Assembly: GCF_002982135.1 (NCBI RefSeq)
Contig: NZ_CP019981.1
Span: forward strand, 1,178,001 to 1,242,000
Direction: 5' to 3'
Origin: Pediococcus inopinatus
GTDB taxonomy: Bacteria; Bacillota; Bacilli; Lactobacillales; Lactobacillaceae
DNA length: 64,000 nucleotides
Made by a program: the position numbers and the translations under genes. Of this stretch, positions 1 through 8,222 are shown one piece after another. Each line of letters begins with the position of its first letter. The stretch's first letter is position 1. The notes beneath the pieces were generated by a model. The model did no database searches. It had not been told where the DNA came from and saw only the letters and a list, made by a program, of their open reading frames with translations.

Positions 1-83
1 TCTCAGCTATCGTAATTGGAATTATCCTCATTTCGTTAATTCCTATCCTCATTTCATTTTTAAAAGCACGTAAAAGTGCATAA
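1..83 (+). CDS. C-terminal end of a membrane protein (partial)
   Basis: An open frame enters the window and stops at TAA 81-83. The 26 visible residues are a hydrophobic Ile/Leu-rich stretch followed by a basic tail ending KARKSA. That is the look of a last transmembrane helix with a cytoplasmic positive end, as in many transporters. The frame is followed at once by a terminator hairpin, which supports a real gene end. The rest of the gene is outside the window, so the family cannot be named. Confidence 0.6.
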   Translation, partial: SAIVIGIILISLIPILISFLKARKSA

Positions 84-89
84 AAAAAT

Positions 90-130
90 AAGCCTTTATA
101 TTCACAACCGAATATAAGGCTTATTTTTTT
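90..130. terminator. Bidirectional rho-independent terminator
   Basis: The arms AAGCCTTTATATTC (90-103) and GAATATAAGGCTT (110-122) are inverted copies with one bulged base. T-runs follow on both strands. It separates the convergent membrane-protein end from the DUF1461 gene, whose stop codon lies in the right arm. Confidence 0.75.
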
Positions 131-744
131 ATCTGCTTTCTTCCAATCCAAATAAAAATTAGATAAAAACATTCAATAAAAATAAATACTAGTACAAAAC
201 ACTGTAAAAAGAATTCCTCAGGTAGTGCATTTATAATCGGATCTTTTTGGGGGTCAAACATCCAGTCATCATTTCTAAATAACAATTCATGAAAAACTAT
301 AAAAAACTGATTAAACGATATACTCATCATAACTGCCACTAATATAGGAACCACAGCGGCAATCTGTAGTGGTCGAATAACTTGCCAAAGAGATTTTGTT
401 TTAATTAATTCACGGATAAAAAAGAAAAAGATTACTCCTGAAATTACTAAAACAACTTCATTAAGCATAAACAAATTTTTTACGTCTGCAAAGTGTTGCA
501 GTCCTGCACTAGAGCTTGGAAAATCAGTCATTTTTAAATGTTTTATCCATGGAAAACTTAAGTAATAGATTAACTGATGGTAATTATGCATTAACTGTAT
601 TTTCGACATATTGACTGTTGCCAACACGTGATACCACTTCAAAGTCCAACTATAAAGAAATGTACAGTTAATAACTAAAAAAATTGACAAAGTGATTCCA
701 AATAAATGAAAAGCACACCACTGCCCAAGCCTACGCCATTTCAT
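121..744 (-). CDS. TIGR01906 / DUF1461 family integral membrane protein
   Basis: The protein has 207 residues with several long hydrophobic segments: one near the N-terminus, a pair in the middle and one near the C-terminus. It resembles the DUF1461 (TIGR01906) family, whose function is unknown. I place the start at the ATG at 744, because GGAAG lies eight bases upstream and the HAD gene ends only four bases before it. A longer frame reaching 780 would overlap that gene. Family members commonly lie beside a TIGR01457 HAD hydrolase and yutD, exactly as here, so co-transcription is likely. The role is unknown. Confidence 0.8.
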   Translation of the reverse strand: MKWRRLGQWCAFHLFGITLSIFLVINCTFLYSWTLKWYHVLATVNMSKIQLMHNYHQLIYYLSFPWIKHLKMTDFPSSSAGLQHFADVKNLFMLNEVVLVISGVIFFFFIRELIKTKSLWQVIRPLQIAAVVPILVAVMMSISFNQFFIVFHELLFRNDDWMFDPQKDPIINALPEEFFLQCFVLVFIFIECFYLIFIWIGRKQIKK

Positions 745-748
745 ACTA

Positions 749-1519
749 TTACTTCCATTCATCAAACGACTGAATTTCATGAGTCGGTTGAACTTCTTGC
801 TTCTTTACAAATTCACGGGTTGAAACGCCGGTATACACAAGTAACGTGTCAATACCAAAATTAATTCCAGCCGAAATATCAGTCATGTAATTATCCCCAA
901 CCATAACCACATCTTCCTTGGCTAAACCAATTTGTCTAACTGCCTTTTGCATGATGATCGTCTCTGGTTTACCAACATACGTGGCTCTTTGTTGGGTAGC
1001 TCGTTCTACCATTCCAATTAAAGAACCCGCTCCTGGAACTAATCCTCGCTCATTAGGCAAATTTGTATCTGCATTTGTTCCAATGAATGTCGCACCTCGT
1101 TTTATAGCCAAAGTTGCTAATTCAAATTTATGATAAGTAACATCATAGTCCAATCCAACAACCACCCAGTCTGGATGAACCTCATCAAATGTAAATTTTT
1201 TGTTCAAAAGTGCTTGCTTTAACCCTAGTTCACCAATGACATAAACTTTACGCTTGTCGCCAGCTATCCCGTCTAAATAATCAGCGGTTGCCAGTCCAGC
1301 TGTATAGACTTCATCGGCCGTGACATTAATATTATGATTATCCCGCAGGTTTTTGGCTACATCTTCTGGTAACTTGGTTGTATTGTTCGTCACAAACAAA
1401 AAATCAGTATGTGTATCTTGTAATCGTTTGACAAATCTAGCTGCTGCCGGAATTTGGTCACGACCACGATAAATTGTTCCATCTAAATCAATTAAATATC
1501 CTTTATAATCTGAAATCAT
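749..1519 (-). CDS. TIGR01457 family HAD-type hydrolase (NagD-like phosphatase)
   Basis: This 256-residue protein is a cytoplasmic phosphatase of HAD subfamily IIA. Motif I is DLDGTIYRG near residue 11, with the nucleophile Asp and the acid/base Asp. Motif II is the Thr of FVTNNTTK near residue 43. The Lys is in YVGKPE, and motif IV is MVGDNYMTDI near residue 206. The length is normal for NagD/AraL-like enzymes. The substrate cannot be read from the sequence; relatives act on sugar phosphates or nucleotides. The start at 1519 has GAGGAAG upstream. The gene sits between yutD and DUF1461 with short gaps, suggesting one operon. Confidence 0.9.
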   Translation of the reverse strand: MISDYKGYLIDLDGTIYRGRDQIPAAARFVKRLQDTHTDFLFVTNNTTKLPEDVAKNLRDNHNINVTADEVYTAGLATADYLDGIAGDKRKVYVIGELGLKQALLNKKFTFDEVHPDWVVVGLDYDVTYHKFELATLAIKRGATFIGTNADTNLPNERGLVPGAGSLIGMVERATQQRATYVGKPETIIMQKAVRQIGLAKEDVVMVGDNYMTDISAGINFGIDTLLVYTGVSTREFVKKQEVQPTHEIQSFDEWK

Positions 1520-1529
1520 TTTTTCTTCC

Positions 1530-2126
1530 TCATTTAGTCTCTCTTATTGTGAATGAACGTTTGCCTCTTTTATGAACTTCTGTAATTTTATTTTGTCTAT
1601 GATTAACTGGCTTAGCTTTTTGTTCAGTTATTTTTTCTTCAACAAAAGGTTTCTGTTTGAACTTACGTACCCGCTTATTTGGACGCTTATTTTTACTAGC
1701 ATTCTTATTGGTTGGCTTTTTGGTTGTTTCCTTTGTCCTCAAACTACGCTGCTTGGCTGGTTTATTTACACTTAAATTTCTTAAAATAAAATAAGCACAA
1801 CCAAAATTGCAAAATTCCAATAAATAGTCTTGAATAGCACTTTGCTTTTCAGTGTCCTTGGCATTCCGATCGTCGTTGCTATAAAAGCCACGAAGCCGCA
1901 GCTGTTCATAACCAATATCACCAACAATATAGTCATACTTGCTTAAAACCGGGCTAAAGCGTTCAGCCAACTGTTCACGATCAAAAGCGCTTCGCTCATC
2001 ACTAACGAGTTGATACTGGTGACCATTTATCAAAATATTGGCATCGTCTAAAAGATCAACGGTATTAATTACAGGCCGTCTATTTGTTTTTTCGTCACTA
2101 TCGTCCTTACTCTGAGCATTAGTCAT
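1530..2126 (-). CDS. yutD: YutD family protein (DUF1027)
   Basis: The product has 198 residues. The first ~120 form the conserved YutD domain, with the run YDYIVGDIGYEQLRLRGFY near residues 84-102 and a CNFGCAYF segment. The last ~80 residues are very rich in Lys, Arg and Asn and are probably disordered and nucleic-acid binding. Function is unknown in the family. The start has GGAGG upstream. It is the first gene of the yutD-HAD-DUF1461 cluster. The basic tail is longer than in Bacillus YutD, a feature also seen in lactobacilli. Confidence 0.85.
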   Translation of the reverse strand: MTNAQSKDDSDEKTNRRPVINTVDLLDDANILINGHQYQLVSDERSAFDREQLAERFSPVLSKYDYIVGDIGYEQLRLRGFYSNDDRNAKDTEKQSAIQDYLLEFCNFGCAYFILRNLSVNKPAKQRSLRTKETTKKPTNKNASKNKRPNKRVRKFKQKPFVEEKITEQKAKPVNHRQNKITEVHKRGKRSFTIRETK

Positions 2127-2168
2127 GCGTCTGCCTCCTTTTTCTTTATATTAGCTTATATTTTGTTT

Positions 2169-2777
2169 CTAACCACGTTTGCCAAAATCCTCAAACTTTC
2201 CTTGAACCATTTGCTCAATATCCGTTTCCGAGAATGGTGTTCCAAAGGGAATTTTGTAATTCAAATAATCTTTTTCCGGAGTATCAATACCCACATTTAT
2301 GTCTTCCTTGATATTTACACTATAATGATGAATATGGCCATGTAAATTAATGATTTGTTTGACAATCCCCATCATCATTGGATAGTGTGTCATATAATAT
2401 TGCCGATGATTAAACTTAATTAACACTCCCACATCATGAAACTCAAATTTGGGCTTCCCATCTACCATAAAGTTATGACTAGCCAAATATTTGAAAAAAG
2501 CACGACTATCATGATTTCCCTTAATTAAAACAAGATGACCATTTAAAGACTTCAATACACTAAAAACTGCTTCGTTTGAAAGTCCTGCTGGATGGGTAAA
2601 ATAAAGCGCAATATCACCCAAATGATACACCGTATCTGTCGACTTCACTTTGGCATTCCAATTTTTAATAATTCTTTGATTCATAGTTTCAACATCTGGA
2701 AATGGGCGCGGGGCAAAATCATTATCACCCAACAAATCCTTATGAAAAAAATGTGTATCAGCTGTAAAAAAATTCAA
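2169..2777 (-). CDS. Calcineurin-like metallophosphoesterase
   Basis: A 202-residue soluble protein with all the metal-binding blocks of the family in order: DTHFFH at the N-terminus, HLGDIA near residue 53, GNHDSR near 88, MTHYP near 131 and LHGHIHH near 145. These bind two divalent metals and hydrolyse a phosphoester, but the substrate is not predictable. The start is TTG at 2777, supported by GAGGG six bases upstream. It lies just upstream of yutD in the same direction and may share its transcript. Confidence 0.85.
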   Translation of the reverse strand: MNFFTADTHFFHKDLLGDNDFAPRPFPDVETMNQRIIKNWNAKVKSTDTVYHLGDIALYFTHPAGLSNEAVFSVLKSLNGHLVLIKGNHDSRAFFKYLASHNFMVDGKPKFEFHDVGVLIKFNHRQYYMTHYPMMMGIVKQIINLHGHIHHYSVNIKEDINVGIDTPEKDYLNYKIPFGTPFSETDIEQMVQGKFEDFGKRG

Positions 2778-2867
2778 AACAATCCCTCATTTTCAATGTG
2801 TTCCATTCCAGTATATAACACTCGGCTAAAAACTGGTTAATTTTTCTTTATTATGCTTAATTTACAA

Positions 2868-2901
2868 TAAAAAACGAGAAAAATTTACTTTCTCCCGTTT
2901 T
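2868..2901 (-). terminator. Terminator of the amino-acid permease gene
   Basis: On the minus strand the stop codon runs into an inverted repeat whose arms are AAAACGGGAGAAA and TTTTTCTCGTTTT, followed by TTATT. The stem contains mismatches but is well placed right after the gene. Confidence 0.6.
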
Positions 2902-4285
2902 ATTGATCCCTTTTAATTGTATGTTTCTTCTTTTTCCTCATAATGTAAATACAGTTCAGAACCGCAAACCAAAGTAACGAACCAATCAATGCGATCAGTG
3001 TATCAACCTTTAATATCAACACAAAACCAACAAAGGTTAAAAAAATCAATACAATATAATCACTATATGGATACCAAGGCATCTTAAACTTCACATCAGT
3101 ATGCGTTGTATTTTTTAATTGCTTACGGTACTTCAGGTGTGCTAGCACAATTGCGCCCCAAATAAATAGAAAACAAGTTGTAGCAACACTAGATATAAAT
3201 GTAAAGACTTTTCCAGGAACAAAAATATTTAAAATAACTGCTAAAGCGATTACTAGCGCCGAAACCAATATAGCATTAGCCGGTACTTGAGTATGCGATA
3301 ACCGACCTAATTTCTTACCTACTTTTGACTTACTCCCGTAACTTAACGAAAATAACATTCTTCCTGTCGTAAATAACGCACTATTACAAGCAGATGCTGC
3401 TGCAGTTAATACTACAAAATTTATAATTGCCGCTGTCCCTTTAATGCCAATGTTTTGAAAAACTTGGACAAAGGGACTAGAGGTTGGTGAGATATATTTC
3501 CATGGAAATATGGCCATCAAGAAAAATAAGGCTCCCACATAAAACAATCCAATTCGCATTGGAATATCATTTATTGCCTCAGGAATTACCTTGCGAGGAT
3601 CTTGTGTTTCTGCCGCTGTCATGCCAACCATTTCAACACCAACAAAAGCAAAAACTACCATTTGAAATGACAAAATAAACCCTTTAATCCCTTTAGGAAA
3701 GAAGCCACCAAAGGCCACTAAATTTGAAAGTGAAGCATGTCCGACAGAAGTTTTGTAATGTATAAAGACTAGTACGATTCCAGTTATTATGAGCATTAAA
3801 ATTGCTGCAATTTTAATGATGGAAAACCAAAACTCCGTCTCACCAAAAAGTTCTACAGTAATTAGATTCATGACTAATAAAACTAACAAAATCACAAATC
3901 CTGGAATCCACTGTGGTAAGTTTGGAAACCAAAAATGCATGTATAATCCAGCAGCAGTGATCTCAGCCATTGCAATCGTGACCCAACAGACCCAATAAGT
4001 CCAACCTGTCACGAATCCCACTTGTTTGCCTAAATATTTTGTAACAAAATCCACAAAAGAAGTTGAATACAAATCGGAAAGAAGCAGCTCTCCCAATGCT
4101 CTCATTAACCAGAAACAAACTATTCCGGTAATCGCATAAGCCAACAAAATTGATGGCCCAGCTAAGTGAATGGATTGCCCAGCCCCCAAGAAAAGTCCTG
4201 TCCCAATTGTCCCACCAATTGCAATTAGCTGAACATGTCGGCTTTTTAAACCCCTTGATAAATTTTGATCTTCATTTTCACTCAT
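2900..4285 (-). CDS. APC-superfamily amino-acid permease, CycA-like (D-Ser/D-Ala/Gly)
   Basis: The 461-residue protein has about 12 transmembrane segments and belongs to the AAT branch of the APC family of proton symporters. The signature IAIGGTIGTGLFLGAG near residue 22 and the block AFVGVEMVGMTAAETQDP near residue 220 closely match CycA, including the FWFPNLP and FGETEFWF regions. Substrate is therefore inferred as D-alanine, D-serine or glycine, but related permeases carry other amino acids. GGAGG precedes the ATG. It stands alone between its own terminator and a promoter region with TATAAT near 4310. In related lactobacilli I would expect ackA near the end of the comG region; here this permease occupies that place. 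Confidence 0.85.
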   Translation of the reverse strand: MSENEDQNLSRGLKSRHVQLIAIGGTIGTGLFLGAGQSIHLAGPSILLAYAITGIVCFWLMRALGELLLSDLYSTSFVDFVTKYLGKQVGFVTGWTYWVCWVTIAMAEITAAGLYMHFWFPNLPQWIPGFVILLVLLVMNLITVELFGETEFWFSIIKIAAILMLIITGIVLVFIHYKTSVGHASLSNLVAFGGFFPKGIKGFILSFQMVVFAFVGVEMVGMTAAETQDPRKVIPEAINDIPMRIGLFYVGALFFLMAIFPWKYISPTSSPFVQVFQNIGIKGTAAIINFVVLTAAASACNSALFTTGRMLFSLSYGSKSKVGKKLGRLSHTQVPANAILVSALVIALAVILNIFVPGKVFTFISSVATTCFLFIWGAIVLAHLKYRKQLKNTTHTDVKFKMPWYPYSDYIVLIFLTFVGFVLILKVDTLIALIGSLLWFAVLNCIYIMRKKKKHTIKRDQ

Positions 4286-4374
4286 AGTGCCTCCATAAAT
4301 CCCATTATATGCATATAATTGCCATATACTTTTAATTAATCATATCGGAATTATCGAATTAAGTAAAACCTAGA

Positions 4375-5385
4375 TCAAAAATTTTGACGATGCCATTGTT
4401 TAATTTCAGCTAAAAACTTTTTCATTTCTTTTTGTTTTTTAAACGATGGAAAATCTCCTAACAAAACCTGTGGGACCTGTTTGGCCTGTTCCCCATAATT
4501 TTGCATTATAAGAATTGATTTCTGCAAACTCGCATTAGTAAATAGGTCCTTTGGTAAGTTCAAAAAGCCTTGTAAATAAACTTTATTCTTAAAGAATTTC
4601 AATAGATTAGCCGCTTGCTCTGTTTGAAACAGGTTACTTGGTACCAGGAAGATTCCAAAGCCTCCTGGGACAACATGATTCATTGCTTGTTCAATTAACA
4701 AATGATGTACATAAGAGTGTCCTTCAGTACTGTGGGTTTCATAATTTTTCACACGATGATCAATTGGATAGTATCCAACCGGTAAATCAGAAACTGCCAC
4801 ATCTGCAGCATTAAATACCAATTGGTCTAAGGCATCTTGATGATATAAATCAATATCAAGTCCCTGCAGTCTAGAATTAATATCTGCCATGGCTAACATT
4901 GAATCATCATTATCAACACCGATCCCAGTTATTTTAGTATCTGCATGATTACGATAAATATCATTTATGATTGTCGTAAGTAAATTTGCCGTTCCAACTG
5001 CAGGATCAAACACCGTCAGTACATCACTAGTCTGCAATAATTCTTGCAATAAATAAGCAAATAGCATCCCTATTGTATCTGGTGTCATCTGATGATTTGC
5101 TTGAATATGATCTTGTTGTGATGCTTTCAAAATTGCTAATTGAATAGCTTGCCGGATAACTTCTGGATCAAGCTGTTTAATGTTGGCCTCGCTATAAAAA
5201 TGCTCTAAATTATTTTTTTCTATTGTACTAGGTTTCCCATTCTCAGTCCGAACCTCACCAGAAATCAAATTATCTCCCGTTTCAATTAAGGCATCCAAAT
5301 AAGACGTATCGAGTTCTCGCATCAGAGTTTCTGTGCTTTCGTCAATTATATTAAATAGTTGTTCAATTTCACCATTATTCGTAAT
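4375..5385 (-). CDS. Class I SAM-dependent methyltransferase, YtxK-like, probable ATT start
   Basis: The product is an N6-adenine-type methyltransferase domain protein, as found behind comG operons in Gram-positive bacteria. Motif I is FDPAVGTANLL near residue 124 of the long form, followed by an acidic GVDNDD loop, and motif IV is the variant DLPVGYYP. The target is unknown. The first in-frame ATG (5322) leaves out a conserved N-terminal stretch and has no ribosome site. The frame stays open upstream to 5385, where ATT follows GAGGTG at normal spacing; no ATG, GTG or TTG lies in frame between. With ATT the protein has 336 residues, near the family norm. The start is an inference. Confidence 0.75.
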   Translation of the reverse strand: MTNNGEIEQLFNIIDESTETLMRELDTSYLDALIETGDNLISGEVRTENGKPSTIEKNNLEHFYSEANIKQLDPEVIRQAIQLAILKASQQDHIQANHQMTPDTIGMLFAYLLQELLQTSDVLTVFDPAVGTANLLTTIINDIYRNHADTKITGIGVDNDDSMLAMADINSRLQGLDIDLYHQDALDQLVFNAADVAVSDLPVGYYPIDHRVKNYETHSTEGHSYVHHLLIEQAMNHVVPGGFGIFLVPSNLFQTEQAANLLKFFKNKVYLQGFLNLPKDLFTNASLQKSILIMQNYGEQAKQVPQVLLGDFPSFKKQKEMKKFLAEIKQWHRQNF

Positions 5386-5404
5386 CTTTCACCTCGTCAT
5401 TAAC

Positions 5405-5426
5405 TTAAACTACTCAAATAGTTTAA
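5405..5426. terminator. AT-rich hairpin after comGG
   Basis: TTAAACTA and TAGTTTAA form a perfect 8-bp inverted repeat around a 6-base loop, between the end of comGG and the methyltransferase. It has no strong T-run, so it may be a weak terminator or a protein-binding palindrome. Confidence 0.35.
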
Positions 5427-5449
5427 CACGAAAACAACTACTTTGGCAT

Positions 5450-5761
5450 TTATAGCGGTTGCACTCCTAACGAAAAACAAAAACGATCCTGATTTTTTAA
5501 TATAACCACAATTTGCTTACCATCTACCTTTGCAATCCCCATGTTCGATACGATGCTTTGTTTCGTTTTATCAGTTTTTCTTTTTAAAATCAAAATATTA
5601 CACAACGTGCGCCCTTCATTCGCAGCTATTATTTTTGATTGAGTTGCAATATTTGCCTGTCGATTTTTCTCGATTTGAAAAACCATGCCGCTATAGATGG
5701 TTAATAAAATAATCGCACTCAACAAAACATAACCAGACTTATTTTTTTGGAATATATACAT
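5450..5761 (-). CDS. comGG: ComGG-like competence pseudopilin component
   Basis: This 103-residue protein is the last gene of the comG operon, identified mainly by position and architecture. A short basic leader KNKSG is followed by a hydrophobic helix (YVLLSAIILLTIYSG), then a polar C-terminal domain. The Glu usually found at position 5 after the prepilin cleavage site is absent, which fits a minor or uncleaved component. Its ATG at 5761 overlaps the end of comGF by 23 bases, so translation is probably coupled. ComGG sequences are poorly conserved, so the name rests on context. Confidence 0.7.
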   Translation of the reverse strand: MYIFQKNKSGYVLLSAIILLTIYSGMVFQIEKNRQANIATQSKIIAANEGRTLCNILILKRKTDKTKQSIVSNMGIAKVDGKQIVVILKNQDRFCFSLGVQPL

Positions 5762-6149
5762 TCTCTTTTTTTATTTCTCCGTTTTTAAATTTTATTTGAA
5801 GTTTCAAAAAAGGTTCTTGATAATCAAAATTAACTATTTCCACATGAGCGATTAACGGAACGTACCCTGGCGAAAATCGTAATTCATCTTGGTATTTTTC
5901 TAATTTATAAACTTTATTTTCGGTAACACTATCTAAATAAACATAGTTGTTTTTACTACTTTTGTATTTAAAACCGTGCTTTGCCGATTCCAATTCACTT
6001 ACCAATAATTGCCAATTTGCTGAATTACTTTGTTGTGAAATTGAGACATTCATCAACCTACTACCAAACGATATAAGCTGATAAATCATTCCCAACACGA
6101 CCAATGAAGCCAGTACTTCAATTAGCGTAAATCCTGCTTTTTTATTCAA
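5739..6149 (-). CDS. comGF: ComGF minor pseudopilin
   Basis: A 136-residue type IV pilin-like protein. It has the leader KKAG, the prepilin peptidase site before FTLIEV with Glu at position 5, and a hydrophobic N-terminal helix of about 20 residues, then a soluble domain. ComGF is a minor pseudopilin of the competence pilus that pulls DNA through the cell wall. It overlaps comGE by 8 bases and comGG by 23, indicating tight translational coupling. Confidence 0.85.
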   Translation of the reverse strand: MNKKAGFTLIEVLASLVVLGMIYQLISFGSRLMNVSISQQSNSANWQLLVSELESAKHGFKYKSSKNNYVYLDSVTENKVYKLEKYQDELRFSPGYVPLIAHVEIVNFDYQEPFLKLQIKFKNGEIKKENVYIPKK

Positions 6150-6435
6150 AATTTATTTTCCTTACGACAATATTTTCAGAATTTCTGAGAATAAATAAAT
6201 TTGGTTTTTGTTCAATTACACTATGACCAACTTGAATCTTTTTAGACTCATTCTTTTTAAACAGTCGACTCCCTTCTAACATTTGGCGACTTATCTCAAC
6301 TTGTTTTTCCAGTTGCTTTTCTATTTGTTTTTCCCTTTGAACACAATTGTGTAAAAGTACCAAAGAAATACTGATCAATCCCAACGCAACAAGTGCCTCA
6401 CTAAAAATAAAACCATTTTTATTCCTTTTTAACAT
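6142..6435 (-). CDS. comGE: ComGE minor pseudopilin
   Basis: The 97-residue product has a basic leader (KRNKNG), then FIFSEALVALGLIS with the position-5 Glu of class III prepilins, and a hydrophobic helix. Small size and position between comGD and comGF identify it as ComGE. The start ATG at 6435 lies within the end of comGD (17-base overlap). The sequence is divergent, as usual for this subunit. Confidence 0.8.
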   Translation of the reverse strand: MLKRNKNGFIFSEALVALGLISISLVLLHNCVQREKQIEKQLEKQVEISRQMLEGSRLFKKNESKKIQVGHSVIEQKPNLFILRNSENIVVRKINFE

Positions 6436-6856
6436 GGTAAACGCCCCATCCCAATTGAACAGTCATTCGATACGTACATTTATCAAGGTCAGAACTGAAA
6501 GCAATAGTTTGCGGTTTAACATAGCCATCACTGCCAATTTTTACCTCACGATTACTGAATAATGAAAGAGTTACTGGTAATTTAACCTCACAACTTTTTT
6601 TATCAAATGTTTTCAAAGGCCTGAAACTAACTTTGTTTCTACTTTTATCAAAAGAAATATAAGTAACCACACCTTCTAAATTGGCGAACTGTTCATACTT
6701 TTTCCATTCTCTATCAAATGTCACCCAAAATTCTTTTTCTTGTTGTTTAGCAAGTACCCTTTTAAAACTCACGGTTCCGGCCGATAGTAGTAAAGAAACT
6801 ACTGTTAAAACAACTAACGATTCAATTAGAGTGAAGCCTCTCTTTACTTTGCTCAT
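6419..6856 (-). CDS. comGD: ComGD minor pseudopilin
   Basis: The 145-residue protein starts with MSKVKRG followed by FTLIESLVVLTVVSLLLSAG, a canonical prepilin cleavage site with Glu at position 5 and a long hydrophobic helix. The remaining domain is soluble and beta-rich in appearance. It forms part of the competence pseudopilus with ComGC. It follows comGC by 8 bases and overlaps comGE. Confidence 0.88.
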   Translation of the reverse strand: MSKVKRGFTLIESLVVLTVVSLLLSAGTVSFKRVLAKQQEKEFWVTFDREWKKYEQFANLEGVVTYISFDKSRNKVSFRPLKTFDKKSCEVKLPVTLSLFSNREVKIGSDGYVKPQTIAFSSDLDKCTYRMTVQLGWGVYHVKKE

Positions 6857-6864
6857 AGTTAGAA

Positions 6865-7173
6865 CTAATTAACTGCTTTATTGTCTTTAATCGTAATATT
6901 GTTTTCTTTTGCCTGATCTACTTGTTTATCGGTTAAATAACCCTTTTCTTCTAATTCTTCAAGCGAAGCCGGTAATTTTTGATGTTCATTTTCATATAGA
7001 TCAACCTGGGTTTGAACCACTTCAACCATGGCATTTCCATGAATCTTTTTTGCATTATTTCGTTGTTGGGCAATGTTTGGCAGCACAATTAAAATTAAAA
7101 GCGAAATAATAAATAGGACCACAGTCATTTCAATCAAAGTAAAGCCTTTTTTAAAACGTTGTTCTTTTTTCAT
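6865..7173 (-). CDS. comGC: ComGC major competence pseudopilin
   Basis: The 102-residue prepilin has the motif KKG then FTLIEMTVVLFIISLLILIV, the most conserved of the five pilin-like genes here. The C-terminal half contains a segment LPASLEELEEKGYL of the kind that packs against the pilin helix. ComGC is the main subunit of the competence pilus and is processed by ComC. The start ATG overlaps the comGB stop as ATGA, so translation is coupled. Confidence 0.92.
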   Translation of the reverse strand: MKKEQRFKKGFTLIEMTVVLFIISLLILIVLPNIAQQRNNAKKIHGNAMVEVVQTQVDLYENEHQKLPASLEELEEKGYLTDKQVDQAKENNITIKDNKAVN

Positions 7174-8222
7174 TTATAAACACCCTCCATTGAGTGATAC
7201 ATTGGCAGTAACATACTTAAATACATTAAAACAATTACCAGGCCAATCAGCAAAAACATAAGTGGTTGAATCAACCCAATTAACCTTTCAATCTGTTTTG
7301 TCAGCTTTTGATACTTAATTTTAGAAAACATCACTAATTCTTGTCCTAGACCCTCCGCCGTATTTCCTTTATTCATTAAAACATTGAGTTCCTCAGGGAT
7401 AAACGGATAACGTTTAACAAAGGATGAAGTTTTTCTTCCTTCTGATAACTGTTTTTCAAGGGCCGTCCCAATTTGATAAAGTAATGATGTCGAAGAAAAA
7501 TTTGCTAACATCGCACAGATACTTTTAATTCCTAGACCACTTTTTAGCAACATGGCCAAGTTCAAAGACAAATAGTAATGACAATAAGTTCGATACACAT
7601 TACCAACGATCGGAATACGACAAATAACCTCAACTCGTTTCACAATTGGTTTCTTTAAAAATCTTTTTATATAAATATAAAGACACCCAATTAAAGTAAC
7701 CAAATCTATAAAAATAAGGACATTGGAAAACTTGATTTTGTGCACTTGCGTCGCAGAATTCCATAAACTAAGCTCCGGGAAAATATAGATTTTCATCCCT
7801 ACTAGTAATGCTCCCAAAAACGTAAGTAATAAAAACGGATATTCAAGCAACTGAAGCAACTTAGTTTGTTGTTTTTGTTTCGCAGTTAGATAAGTTCCCA
7901 GCGCTTGTAAGCTCACCGACAAATCACCATGTTTCTCCGAAATTAAAACTTGGTAGTAGATATTCTCGTTCAAGAACGGCTTAATCGCCATTGAAAAAGG
8001 ATCTCCATGTTCTAAAGTGGCTATTATTTGGTCAATTTGTTTTGCTTTGCGTGGAATTATAACTTTTATAAAATTTAGTGCTTCACCTAAACTAAAACCA
8101 ACTCTCAACAAATCAGCTAGCAACATAAAAAACTTAGCTTGAGTTTTAATCGAAAATTTACCCTTCTTGATATTCCAATAGTGTTTCCTCTGAAATATTA
8201 TGCTCTTGATATTCTTTTTCAA
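7170..8222 (-). CDS. comGB: ComGB, inner-membrane platform protein of the DNA-uptake pilus
   Basis: The 350-residue protein belongs to the GspF/PilC family. It has two related cytoplasmic domains (around residues 30-120 and 215-310) and three hydrophobic membrane segments, near residues 125, 165 and 320. It anchors pilus assembly and works with the ComGA ATPase. The chosen start is TTG at 8222, with GGGGAG at good spacing. This places the start 65 bases inside comGA, an unusually long overlap; an internal start nearer 8126 is possible but has a poor ribosome site. Confidence 0.88.
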   Translation of the reverse strand: MKKNIKSIIFQRKHYWNIKKGKFSIKTQAKFFMLLADLLRVGFSLGEALNFIKVIIPRKAKQIDQIIATLEHGDPFSMAIKPFLNENIYYQVLISEKHGDLSVSLQALGTYLTAKQKQQTKLLQLLEYPFLLLTFLGALLVGMKIYIFPELSLWNSATQVHKIKFSNVLIFIDLVTLIGCLYIYIKRFLKKPIVKRVEVICRIPIVGNVYRTYCHYYLSLNLAMLLKSGLGIKSICAMLANFSSTSLLYQIGTALEKQLSEGRKTSSFVKRYPFIPEELNVLMNKGNTAEGLGQELVMFSKIKYQKLTKQIERLIGLIQPLMFLLIGLVIVLMYLSMLLPMYHSMEGVYK

